Below are positions 1 through 6,811 of a stretch of DNA of 14,938 bases, piece by piece; positions within the stretch are counted from its first letter, which is position 1; each line of letters starts with the position of its first letter. The notes beneath the pieces were generated by a model, which worked only from the letters and a program-made list of their open reading frames with translations, did not search any database and was not told the origin of the DNA. This DNA comes from DASPXY01 sp038227745. Lineage in GTDB: Bacteria > Planctomycetota > Planctomycetia > Gemmatales > Gemmataceae. The DNA lies in the NCBI GenBank assembly GCA_038227745.1, contig JBBRPS010000165.1, positions 1 through 14,938 of the forward strand. The letters are read 5' to 3'. A program made the translations under genes and the position numbers.

Positions 1-1654
1 CGGTGAGGAGCTGTTTCCCCGTCGTCACGTCCCAGACCTTGAGCGTCTTGTCCTCGCCCGCCGAGGCCAGCCGCTTGCCGTCCGCCGACAGCGACACCGC
101 CAGGACGGCGCCCTCGTGCCGGTCGGCGAAGACGCGGAGCGCGCGAAGCGGGCGGCCGGGCTTGTGCCGCGGGGCCTCCTTCTTCACCTTCTTGCCGGCG
201 TCCGGGGCCTTCGCCTTCGCCATCGGCCTCTTGACCATGTCAAGAGGTACGGGGCGTTCCGCGACTTGCATGTTTGGGCCGGGCCAGAGCCACGGGCGGC
301 CGACGGCCAGCCAGGCAACGAGCCCGGCGATGGGTCCGATGAGCAGGGACAGGGTGAACGTCACGGTCAACCGCCAGCGCCGCTTGCCCGACTTCCGCCG
401 ACGCCCGCCCTCGACCACACTGAGTTTCACGGACTCCGGCGTCCCGGCGTTCACTGCCACCGTTACGGACTGCCCGCCCGGGAGGCCCGAGACCGTGACT
501 GTCCGGGGCGGTTGGGAAACGGCCTCGGCCACCGGCGCGAGGGGCTCCGGCTTGCTCGCCGCCGTGATGAGTGTTCGGGTGACCGCAGGGGCGGAGGCGA
601 GCCAGGCCTCCAGGGCCTCGGCGAACTCCCGGGCGCTGTGATATCGGTCCTCCGGCCGCCGGGCCAGTGCCCGCAGGACGAGAGCGTCCAGGGCCGAATC
701 CAGTCCAGCCCGGAGCCGCGAGGGCGGCGCAATGGAGCCGTGCAGGATTTGGGCGAGGACATTCATCCCGGCCCCCTCGAAAGGCCGGCGGCCGGTAAGG
801 GCCGCGTAGAGGACCACTCCCAGGCCGTAGATGTCGGTCCAGGGCCCGACGGCCCCGGTGTCGCCGGCGGCCTGCTCCGGCGCCATGAAGGCTGGCGTGC
901 CGACGATCATCCCGTCGAGGGTCATGCGCTCACCGCCGCTGACCGGGAGGGCCAGGCCGAAGTCGCTCAGCAGCGGCTCGCCGTGCGCGTCGAGCAGGAT
1001 GTTGCTCGGCTTGAGGTCGCGGTGGATGATGCCCGCCGCGTGGACCGCCTCCAGGCCGAGCGCCACGCTGAGGAGCAACTGGACGGCGCGGCGGGGCTCC
1101 AGCGGCCCCCACTTCAGCAGGTGATCCAGAGACTCGCCCTCGACGTAGGCCATGACGACGTAAGGGAGTCCCTCGTGCTCGCCGACGTCGTAGACCGGGC
1201 AGACGTGGGGGTGGCGCACGCGCGCGGCGGCGCGGCCCTCACGCAGGAAGCGCTCGACGGCGAGGCGGCTGGGGGGCTCATCCGGTCGCCGGTGCGGCAC
1301 TTTCAGCGCGACGGGACGGTCGAGGCGGGGATCGTGGGCCTTGTAGACGGTGCCCATGCCGCCGGCGCCGAGGCGCTGCAGGATGACGTAACGGCCGATC
1401 TGGACCGGCAGCGGGTTTTCCTGACCGGGGTCGAGGCGCGTGACCGCCCCGAGGTCGGCGGGCGCCAGGCAATCCGCGACCGCCCCTTCGAGGGCCTGGA
1501 CGGTTTCCAGAAGGGGCAAGAGGCGGGCGGCGTGCTCGGGGAACCGGGCCTGCCAGCGGCTCAGGTCCACCGTCCGGCCGGCGCGGAGCTCCGCCAGGGC
1601 CTCCTCCAACAGTTCCGTCATCTCTGTGCAGGACCGGGTTTCCAGATCGCTCAT
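1..1654 (-). CDS. Membrane-anchored Ser/Thr protein kinase with C-terminal WD40 repeats (partial, 3' end outside window)
   Basis: The minus-strand frame is open from ATG at 1654 to the left edge (551 residues visible). Hanks-type kinase motifs are all present: glycine loop GAGGMG near residues 96-101, VALKV with catalytic Lys118, HRDLKPSN with Asp213, DFG with Asp231, a MAPEQ segment near 255, and DIYGLGVVLY in the following helix. The N-terminal 90 residues are helical and acidic. A single hydrophobic segment near residues 428-450 follows a basic stretch (RRRKSGKRR), so the kinase should be cytoplasmic and the C-terminus external. From about residue 500 a WD40 repeat begins (HEGAVLAVSLSADGKRLASA ... 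VWDVTTGKQL), and the propeller continues beyond the window. A GAGG lies about 8 nt upstream of the ATG. It is 31 bp downstream of an ECF sigma gene on the same strand, so the two are probably co-transcribed. Kinase-ECF linkage is a known planctomycete theme; the substrate is unknown, with the sigma factor an inferred candidate. Confidence 0.95.
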   Translation of the reverse strand, partial: MSDLETRSCTEMTELLEEALAELRAGRTVDLSRWQARFPEHAARLLPLLETVQALEGAVADCLAPADLGAVTRLDPGQENPLPVQIGRYVILQRLGAGGMGTVYKAHDPRLDRPVALKVPHRRPDEPPSRLAVERFLREGRAAARVRHPHVCPVYDVGEHEGLPYVVMAYVEGESLDHLLKWGPLEPRRAVQLLLSVALGLEAVHAAGIIHRDLKPSNILLDAHGEPLLSDFGLALPVSGGERMTLDGMIVGTPAFMAPEQAAGDTGAVGPWTDIYGLGVVLYAALTGRRPFEGAGMNVLAQILHGSIAPPSRLRAGLDSALDALVLRALARRPEDRYHSAREFAEALEAWLASAPAVTRTLITAASKPEPLAPVAEAVSQPPRTVTVSGLPGGQSVTVAVNAGTPESVKLSVVEGGRRRKSGKRRWRLTVTFTLSLLIGPIAGLVAWLAVGRPWLWPGPNMQVAERPVPLDMVKRPMAKAKAPDAGKKVKKEAPRHKPGRPLRALRVFADRHEGAVLAVSLSADGKRLASAGEDKTLKVWDVTTGKQLLT

Positions 1655-1685
1655 CAGTGGGGGCCTCGCCGGGTCGGAGTCGGGG

Positions 1686-2261
1686 CTACTCCTGTAACTG
1701 CGCGCGCAGGCGTTCCAGCGCGCGCACGTAGAGGACGCGCAGGGCGCCCTCGCTGCGGCCGAGCCGTTCGGCGAGGGCCGCGTACGACAGGCCGTGCAAG
1801 TGCCGGCCGAGGAGGACTTGCTGCACGTCCTCCGGCAGGCGGGCCAGCGCCGCCGACAGTCGGGCCGTCTGCTCATGGCGGTCGGCGCGGTCGGCGGGCG
1901 AGCTGTCCGGGGCCGCCACGGCGTCCAGCGCTTCAGCCGACTGTTCCCGGGCGACGTCGCGCTTACCGGTGCCGGCGTGACTGCGGAGCGCGTGCCCGGC
2001 GGTGCGGGCGACGATGCGCCGCAGCCACGCCGCCAGTTCGGCGACGGTGGCGCCGCGGAAGTCGCCGAAGCTCCGGTGCGCTTCCAGGAGCGCGTCCTGG
2101 ACGAGATCGGAGCCGTCGAGCCGGGCGCGGAGCCGATCCTCCAGGAGCGACCGGGTGATGAAGCGGACGTAAGGCCGGAAGCTCTCCAGCAGTTCGCCCC
2201 AGGCCTCGACGTCGCCGGCGCGGGCTCGCGTCAGGGCGGCTTGCTGGTCACAGACCTTCAT
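1686..2261 (-). CDS. ECF-type RNA polymerase sigma factor
   Basis: This is a 191-residue sigma-70 family protein of ECF size. Region 2 covers roughly residues 25-100 (FRPYVRFITRSLLEDRLRAR, then GSDLVQDALLEAHRSF and AWLRRIVARTAGHALRSH). Region 4 is at the C-terminus, with RLSAALARLPEDVQQVLLGR followed by the helix-turn-helix LSYAALAERLGRSEGALRVL. A Pro/Asp/Ala-rich linker joins the two. The start at 2261 is supported by a GGAAAG about 9 nt upstream and by conservation of the MKVCDQQAAL start in a second, truncated copy at 6005-6077. It probably forms an operon with the downstream kinase (31 bp gap). No anti-sigma factor gene is visible, which suggests control through the kinase (inference). 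The spacer upstream of this gene is duplicated elsewhere in the window. Confidence 0.93.
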   Translation of the reverse strand: MKVCDQQAALTRARAGDVEAWGELLESFRPYVRFITRSLLEDRLRARLDGSDLVQDALLEAHRSFGDFRGATVAELAAWLRRIVARTAGHALRSHAGTGKRDVAREQSAEALDAVAAPDSSPADRADRHEQTARLSAALARLPEDVQQVLLGRHLHGLSYAALAERLGRSEGALRVLYVRALERLRAQLQE

Positions 2262-2276
2262 CGCCTATCTTTCCAG
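2189..2276. repeat. Direct repeat R1, left copy (sigma-factor 5' end and leader)
   Basis: These 88 bases match 6005-6092 with four mismatches by eye. The repeat covers the first 24 codons of the sigma gene plus its ribosome-binding region, in the same orientation in both places. Beyond 2276 and 6092 the copies diverge at the spacer palindromes. Confidence 0.9.
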
Positions 2277-2318
2277 TGCCGTGCGGGGAGCAGATGTTAC
2301 AGGGTTCGGCCCGTCAAG

Positions 2319-2348
2319 AGCATAACGGATGGGACGTGGCGCTGGCAA
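2319..2348 (-). promoter_or_regulatory. Candidate sigma-70-like promoter for the sigma/kinase operon
   Basis: On the minus strand TTGCCA (2343-2348) and TATGCT (2319-2324) are separated by 18 nt. They match the -35 and -10 consensus at 5/6 and 4/6 positions. Transcription would begin near 2312, giving a leader of about 50 nt before the ATG at 2261. This is a motif match only, and the site lies outside the duplicated stretch. Confidence 0.35.
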
Positions 2349-2379
2349 GTTCGCGGTCACGATTGCCCGGAACACCCTC

Positions 2380-2417
2380 GTTTAGCCGCGGTTGAGCCAG
2401 ATCCCGCTGTGCGGGGG
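2380..2417. repeat. Orphan half of a GTTTAGCCGCGGTT-family palindrome
   Basis: The stretch starting GTTTAGCCGCGGTTGAGCC matches the reverse complement of the left part of the palindrome at 6106-6170, with one mismatch in the loop region. The second arm is missing; two other hairpins (2419-2447 and 2483-2540) stand in its place. Confidence 0.75.
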
Positions 2418-2418
2418 C

Positions 2419-2447
2419 GGCGAGCGCGGATAACGTCCGCGCTCGCC
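2419..2447. repeat. Hairpin, 12-bp perfect arms
   Basis: GGCGAGCGCGGA (2419-2430) pairs perfectly with 2436-2447 around a 5-nt loop. It lies directly after the orphan half-palindrome, in the spacer upstream of the sigma gene. There is no U-run, so it is not a typical terminator. Confidence 0.8.
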
Positions 2448-2482
2448 AAGGGCTCGCGGCGAGACCCGACGCGGGAAGGCTT

Positions 2483-2540
2483 GATACAAGCCCGAAGCGC
2501 AAGCGAGGGGTGTCCCTCGCTTGCGCTTCGGGCTTGTATC
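2483..2540. repeat. Large perfect hairpin of the CCCGAAGCGC family
   Basis: Perfect 27-nt arms (2483-2509 and 2514-2540) surround a 4-nt loop. The core AGCCCGAAGCGC recurs in the palindrome at 11290-11337. Open reading frames across this spacer translate the repeat on both strands (RSASEG-type peptides) and are not genes. Confidence 0.92.
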
Positions 2541-2568
2541 GGACCAACCCGCGGCGAGTATAAACTTT

Positions 2569-2840
2569 GAGGTGACGGCGGGGCCGCTTCACGCGGAGAG
2601 GCGGGGAATCGGCAGGGGCGGCAGCAGGGCGGCGATGTCCGCCACCGTGGCCGGCGGCATCCGGACGAACCCCTGCCGCGCCAGGAAGGGCGAACGCAGG
2701 GCACACTCCTTCTCCAGCACGTAATAGCGGTTGTACCCCTCGCGCAGTTCGTTGACGTGTGCCAGGTTCACGCCTTCCAGAAACGCCCGCCAGCGGCGGT
2801 TGAAGCTTTCCAGGCTCTCGTTCAGCTCGCGCAGCGCCCG
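2569..2840. repeat. Direct repeat R2, left copy
   Basis: These 272 bases match 6172-6443 without gaps and with about 16 mismatches by eye (about 94 %). The mismatches cluster in a short stretch around 2766-2785. It carries the 3' portion of the 194-aa-protein gene. Homology stops sharply at 2840. Confidence 0.92.
2589..2840 (-). pseudogene. 3' fragment of a second copy of the 194-aa helical protein gene
   Basis: The minus-strand frame from the stop at 2589-2591 back to 2840 encodes the last 80-odd residues of the protein encoded intact at 6192-6776, from ALRELNESLESF to the PLPIPRLSA end. About six residues differ, grouped where FLEGVN replaces YLDKLD. Upstream of 2840 the similarity ends abruptly and unrelated sequence follows, so the first 110 residues are missing. 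An ATG at 2852 could by chance start an 87-residue peptide, but nothing indicates that it is a designed start. The fragment lies upstream of the sigma gene, as the intact gene does relative to the sigma remnant at 6005-6077. Confidence 0.85.
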
Positions 2841-2848
2841 GTCCGTGA

Positions 2849-3172
2849 TCAAGGCCCACGTCGGGCACCGGGAACTTCAACGTCTTCGGCAGCGTGCTCT
2901 TCACCGCCGGCAATATGCATTTCTACTACAACAATGTCGCTCAGGCGGGAACGATGCTGAGTGTGACTGGCGCCAGGGGCATCAGCATCGCCCTCGATAC
3001 CACGATCGTGAGTGTGGAGTTCATGGGCCTTGGGGGAGCGCCGGCGATGTATGACGTCATGCGGGCTATCGGGGGCTCAATCAACAGCATTTGCGGGACG
3101 AACCCTCCGGCTTACAACGCGGAGCTCGTCCAACTGGCGGGGAATTGGCTCTATCGGCTCCGACGAGCCTGA
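2849..3172 (+). pseudogene. 5'-truncated gene fragment, unknown function
   Basis: The plus-strand frame is open from just after a TGA at 2846-2848 to the TGA at 3170-3172. The peptide includes NFNVFGSVLF, NMHFYYNNVAQAG and the end NWLYRLRRA. It begins at the very point where repeat R2 stops, with no convincing start or ribosome-binding site (first GTG at 2894, first ATG at 2924). I read it as the surviving C-terminal part of a gene cut by the rearrangement. I do not recognise the family. Base composition is visibly less GC-rich than its neighbours. It could instead be a small intact gene starting at 2894, which I consider less likely. Confidence 0.5.
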
Positions 3173-3272
3173 TCATCAATCGGACCGGTTCTTGTTCCCG
3201 TGGCATCCTTTGGTGAGAGGGGCGGGAAGCCTAACGTCCACCACGGCGATGTCAGACATGACCGGAGGAAGA

Positions 3273-3308
3273 GGATCCCAGGCTCCCTGATAAGGGAGCC
3301 TGGGATCC
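3273..3308. repeat. Hairpin, 16-bp perfect arms, upstream of WD40 gene
   Basis: GGATCCCAGGCTCCCT (3273-3288) pairs with 3293-3308 around GATA. It ends 59 bp before the WD40 gene start. It could end transcription of the upstream fragment, but no U-run follows. The rest of 3173-3367 shows nothing else I can support. Confidence 0.85.
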
Positions 3309-3367
3309 GGTAGACGCGATTGATTGATGGAGCGGCAGGCGCATTCGCAGAAGGGAGGCGCACGACG

Positions 3368-5995
3368 ATGACCGCGCCCAGGTGGCATGCCGGTGTCCTG
3401 ATGCTCTTCGCCTGCGCGCCGATCACCGGCACCGGCCCGCTCACGGACGCGAGGTTCCCCGGAGAACCTCCCGTGCCGAGGCTGCAACGGCCAGTGGTCC
3501 CCGGTGCCGGCGCCATTGCCCCGCCGAAGCCCGCTCGTAGCGAGCAGCGACGCACGGACTTGTACGGCGATGCCTTGCCGCCCGGGATCCTGTTGCGGCT
3601 GGGGACCGTTCGCCTCCGACACCGTGACCTCATCCGCTCCCTCGCGGTTACCCCGGACAGGAAAATGATCGCCTCGGTCGGGGGCGGCTGGAACGGCGCT
3701 CCCCACCCCATCAGGCTATGGGACGCGACCACCGGCAAAGAGGTCCGGCAACTGCTGGGGCATTCCGCACTCCCTTGCGCCATCACGTTCTCCCCCGACG
3801 GCAAACGTCTGGCCTCCGTGGCAGGAGCCGAGGGCCTCATGCGGGACGGGACAGTCCGTCTCTGGGACGTGGTGACTGGCAAGCAGCTGTGCGTGTTTCG
3901 GGGGCATCAACCATTGCCCAGTCTCGGAAACGGAGGGTTCGCTGTCGCCTTCGCACCGGACGGCAGGACGGTCGCCTCCTCGGGCCAGGACGGGTTCGTT
4001 CGCCTCTGGGAGCCGGCCACGGGGGAGGAATGCCGTCGCTGGCGCTTGCGTGGGTCCTCCCTCGCTCACTGCCTGGCCTTTTCTCCCGATGGGAAGACCC
4101 TGGCTGCCCTCAGCGGGGCGAACGTGTACTTCTGGGACGCGCGGACCGGACGAGACCTCCCCCCGATCGAGTTCGAGTTCCGCGCCGGTGTTTCCTGGCT
4201 GCAGTTCACCCCTGACGGCAAGGCGATCGTCTCGGGGGATAGCGACAACGTCGTTCGCTGGATGGACCTCGCGACGGGGAAGGCCTTCCGCCAGGTGCGG
4301 GGCGTTCGGGTTGCCGCCTCTTCCGATGGCAGAAAGGTTGCCCTCCGCAGGGAGAACGACATCCAACTCTGGGATGTGGCCGAGGGGAAGGAGCTGCGCC
4401 GCTTCCCGTGCCGCGGCTTCATCGGATACTGCCGTTACCCATTCCCCTTCTGCTTCACCTCCGGCGGGCTCTCCGCCGACGGGAGGGTGCTGATCGCGGC
4501 GGATGGCAGCACGATCCGCATCCTGGAGACTCGAAGCGGTAAAGATCTCCACCCGTTCCAGGGCCATACGGCCAAGGTTGTCTTTGTCGGCTTTTCCTCG
4601 GATGGCAGTGAGCTAACGTCGGCGGCGGACTCGACCGTGCGTCACTGGGATACCAGGACGGGCAAGGAGCTCCGCAGGATCTCAGGGTTACCGCAGCCGA
4701 TCGCCACGGCGGCCATGGCGCCGGCCGCCAAGACGCTCCTCGTGGGAACCTTCAACGAACGGGTCGCTCACCTCTGGGACATCGCCAGGGGGAAGGAGCT
4801 CGGTCGGCTGGAGACATACTGGTCGAACATTCTCTTTCCCCTCGTCACCCTCTCCCCGGACGGCAGAACGTTTCGCACGAGGCTCGGGGATGGCATGCCG
4901 GCGATCTTCTTTTGGGACGTGGCCACGGGCCGAGAGGTGCGGCACTATGTGCCCGGCCGCGTCCACTTCGGTGTCGTGTCGTCGGACGTCGTCGAGGCGG
5001 TGACCGATCGGATCGCCTCGCAGCCACACGTCGATCGCGTCAGCGGAACCCGGATGCGCGATTTCGAGGCCCTGCGCAACGTGTGCTACGGCGATATGGG
5101 GCTGGCCTACTCGCCGGACGACCGGATCGCGGCCACCGGCTACCCCGACCCGGCACCGCGCCGCACGAACGAACACCGGACGGTGGCGCTCTGGGAGGGG
5201 GCCTCGGGCAGGGTGATCGCACGCTGCCGCGGACACCAGGGGCCGGTCGGGGCGCTCGCGTTTTCGCCGGACGGGAGGGTCCTGGCCTCAGGAAGCTGGG
5301 AAGGCAGTATTCGGCTCTGGGATGTCGCTTCCGGCGGCGAACTGGCCGTGCTCCAGGGGCATCGCGGCGGGGTCACGTCGCTCGCGTTCTCCCCGAACGG
5401 CAAGAGCCTCGCCGCCGGGGGCTCGGATACCACCGCGCTCCTTTTTGATGTGGCACCCCTGCTGCGAGGACGCGGCCGACCAGGCGTGCGCATCGCGGCG
5501 GGGGACCTCGGGAAGTTGTGGACCCAGCTCCAGGCCGCGGATCCTTCCGTGGCCTATCCGGCGCTGTGGAAGCTGGTTGGGGACCCCTCGCAGACGGTGC
5601 CCTTCTTGAAAAGAGCGTTGCACCTGCCAGTTCCGGAAGAGCGGCTGATCCGTCAATTGATCGCGAACCTCGATGATAAGCGGTTCGAGGTCCGGGAGAG
5701 GGCGACCCGCGAGCTGAACGGGTTTGGCCTGCGAGCTGAGCCTGTCCTGCGGCGGGCACTCGAATGCCCTCCCCCAGAGGAGGTTCGCAGGCGATTGGAG
5801 AGAGTGCTGGCGAATCTGCGGCCCCCCGCAGGGCAACTGCCTGCGCGGTACCTCCGCCAACTGCGTGCGGTGCAGGTGCTGGAGTACATAGGCACACCAG
5901 AGGCACGCCAGCTATTGCAGGTGGTGGCACAGCAGGAACCAGCGAGTCAACTGGGGCAGGAAGCGAAGGCCGCCCTCGTGCGCTTGGGGAGATAA
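3368..5995 (+). CDS. Secreted or lipid-anchored WD40-repeat protein with C-terminal HEAT-like domain
   Basis: This is an 875-residue protein from ATG 3368, chosen because GGGAGG lies 9 nt upstream and a hydrophobic export signal follows at once (GVLMLFAC, a possible though imperfect lipobox with Cys16). An ATG at 3320 in the same frame lacks these. About 13 WD40 blades run from residue 84 to 695, recognisable by FSPDGK...LAS and IRLWDVATGKE-type strands; the middle blades are degenerate. After residue 710 comes a helical region with LIANLDDKRFEVRERATREL and LEYIGTPEARQLLQ, which resembles the HEAT-like tail typical of planctomycete WD40 proteins. Such propellers act as protein-binding scaffolds; no catalytic motif is seen. 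The gene stands alone on the plus strand between two copies of a duplicated segment, and its stop codon is only 9 bp from the right-hand repeat. Confidence 0.9.
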   Translation: MTAPRWHAGVLMLFACAPITGTGPLTDARFPGEPPVPRLQRPVVPGAGAIAPPKPARSEQRRTDLYGDALPPGILLRLGTVRLRHRDLIRSLAVTPDRKMIASVGGGWNGAPHPIRLWDATTGKEVRQLLGHSALPCAITFSPDGKRLASVAGAEGLMRDGTVRLWDVVTGKQLCVFRGHQPLPSLGNGGFAVAFAPDGRTVASSGQDGFVRLWEPATGEECRRWRLRGSSLAHCLAFSPDGKTLAALSGANVYFWDARTGRDLPPIEFEFRAGVSWLQFTPDGKAIVSGDSDNVVRWMDLATGKAFRQVRGVRVAASSDGRKVALRRENDIQLWDVAEGKELRRFPCRGFIGYCRYPFPFCFTSGGLSADGRVLIAADGSTIRILETRSGKDLHPFQGHTAKVVFVGFSSDGSELTSAADSTVRHWDTRTGKELRRISGLPQPIATAAMAPAAKTLLVGTFNERVAHLWDIARGKELGRLETYWSNILFPLVTLSPDGRTFRTRLGDGMPAIFFWDVATGREVRHYVPGRVHFGVVSSDVVEAVTDRIASQPHVDRVSGTRMRDFEALRNVCYGDMGLAYSPDDRIAATGYPDPAPRRTNEHRTVALWEGASGRVIARCRGHQGPVGALAFSPDGRVLASGSWEGSIRLWDVASGGELAVLQGHRGGVTSLAFSPNGKSLAAGGSDTTALLFDVAPLLRGRGRPGVRIAAGDLGKLWTQLQAADPSVAYPALWKLVGDPSQTVPFLKRALHLPVPEERLIRQLIANLDDKRFEVRERATRELNGFGLRAEPVLRRALECPPPEEVRRRLERVLANLRPPAGQLPARYLRQLRAVQVLEYIGTPEARQLLQVVAQQEPASQLGQEAKAALVRLGR

Positions 5996-6004
5996 TGTCG
6001 GTGT

Positions 6005-6077
6005 GCAGTTCGCCCCAGGCCTCGACATCGCCAGCGCGGACTCGCGCCAGGGCGGCTTGCTGGTCACAGACCTTCAT
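6005..6077 (-). pseudogene. 5' remnant of a second ECF sigma factor gene
   Basis: Reading leftward from ATG 6077 gives MKVCDQQAALARVRAGDVEA followed by WGEL, nearly the same as the first 24 residues of the sigma factor at 1686-2261. Similarity ends at 6005, where the frame runs antisense into the WD40 gene and loses all sigma character. The start codon and leader are intact, so a meaningless peptide could still be translated. Confidence 0.85.
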
Positions 6078-6092
6078 CGCCTATCTTTCCAG
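6005..6092. repeat. Direct repeat R1, right copy
   Basis: Matches 2189-2276 at 84 of 88 positions by eye, in the same orientation. It begins 9 bp after the WD40 stop codon. Confidence 0.9.
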
Positions 6093-6105
6093 CCCGGTAC
6101 ACCCC

Positions 6106-6170
6106 AAAGTTTAGCCGCGGTTGAGCCAGCCCCCGCGCAGCGGGATCTGGCTCAACCGCGGCTAAACTTT
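6106..6170. repeat. Palindrome of the GTTTAGCCGCGGTT family
   Basis: Perfect 24-nt arms (6106-6129 and 6147-6170) surround a 17-nt GC-rich loop. The outer arms begin AAAG and end CTTT, with one more T at 6171. It lies between the ends of two convergent genes (WD40, plus; 194-aa protein, minus), so it may act as a two-way terminator. The GTTTAGCCGCGGTT core recurs at 2380 and at 13509-13571. Confidence 0.93.
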
Positions 6171-6171
6171 T

Positions 6172-6443
6172 GAGGTGACGGCGGGGCCGCTTCACGCGGA
6201 GAGGCGGGGAATCGGCAGGGGCGGCAGCAGGGCGGCGATGTCCGCCACCGTGGCCGGCGGCATCCGGACGAACCCCTGCCGCGCCAGGAAGGGCGAGCGC
6301 AGGGCGCACTCCTTCTCCAGCACGTAATAGCGGTTGTACCCGTCGCGCAGCTCGTTGACGTGCGCCAGGTCGAGTTTGTCCAGGTAAGCCCGCCAGCGGC
6401 GGTTGAAGCTCTCCAGGCTCTCGTTCAGCTCGCGCAGCGCCCG
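6172..6443. repeat. Direct repeat R2, right copy
   Basis: Gap-free match to 2569-2840 (about 94 % by eye), inside the intact 194-aa-protein gene and its 3' flank. Homology ends at 6443 in the middle of the gene. Confidence 0.92.
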
Positions 6444-6776
6444 ACGCAACGCTCGCGCTGAAGACGTGGCCGTCACCGCCACCCGCAGCTGCGGCGCCAG
6501 TTCGGTGTGCATCTGTCTCAGCGCTTCGAGATCGTCGTCGGCCAGGAAGGGGCGAAGGTTGTCCCACTCCCCCGCCAGCGCCCGCAGCGTCCCCAGGCGC
6601 AGACGCACCATCGCCACCATCTCCTCGCGCTGCCGGCGGCACTGCTCGACCACCTGCCGGAACGCCTCTTCCATGACCTGCGCTCGCCGCGCGTACGCCG
6701 GGGTGCCGTCGTACGCCAGCATCTGCTTGACCAGCTTGCGCTCCTCGTCGCCGCCGAGAACCGGGACCTCGTCCAT
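6192..6776 (-). CDS. Conserved helical protein of unknown function (194 aa)
   Basis: This is a 194-residue, charged, almost wholly helical protein with no signal peptide or membrane segment, so probably cytoplasmic. The C-terminal 85 residues (ALRELNESLESF, LAHVNELRDGYNRYYVLEKE, RSPFLARQGF) are nearly unchanged in the truncated copy at 2589-2840, which marks them as the conserved part. The GYNRYYVLEKECALRSPF segment is the most distinctive motif, but I cannot tie it to a known family. GGGAG lies a few bases upstream of ATG 6776. The gene follows the ferritin-like gene by 35 bp and is likely the last gene of that operon, ending at the palindrome 6106-6170. Confidence 0.85.
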   Translation of the reverse strand: MDEVPVLGGDEERKLVKQMLAYDGTPAYARRAQVMEEAFRQVVEQCRRQREEMVAMVRLRLGTLRALAGEWDNLRPFLADDDLEALRQMHTELAPQLRVAVTATSSARALRRALRELNESLESFNRRWRAYLDKLDLAHVNELRDGYNRYYVLEKECALRSPFLARQGFVRMPPATVADIAALLPPLPIPRLSA

Positions 6777-6811
6777 CCCACTCCCTCAACCGCTGCGGTT
6801 TTCTGTCCGCC

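Noticed and set aside
116..2158. Long plus-strand open frame of 680 codons
   Set aside because: It is antisense to the kinase and sigma genes, is Arg/Gly/Ala-rich, and has no domain; the minus-strand frame carries all kinase and sigma motifs.
2314..2913. Several overlapping frames giving RSASEG- or LALRACI-type peptides
   Set aside because: They translate the hairpin 2483-2540 and the remnant of the 194-aa gene out of frame.
2841..6004. The segment between the direct repeats as an insertion sequence or transposon
   Set aside because: No transposase or integrase frame and no terminal inverted repeats; the flanking repeats are long and diverged, unlike a target-site duplication.
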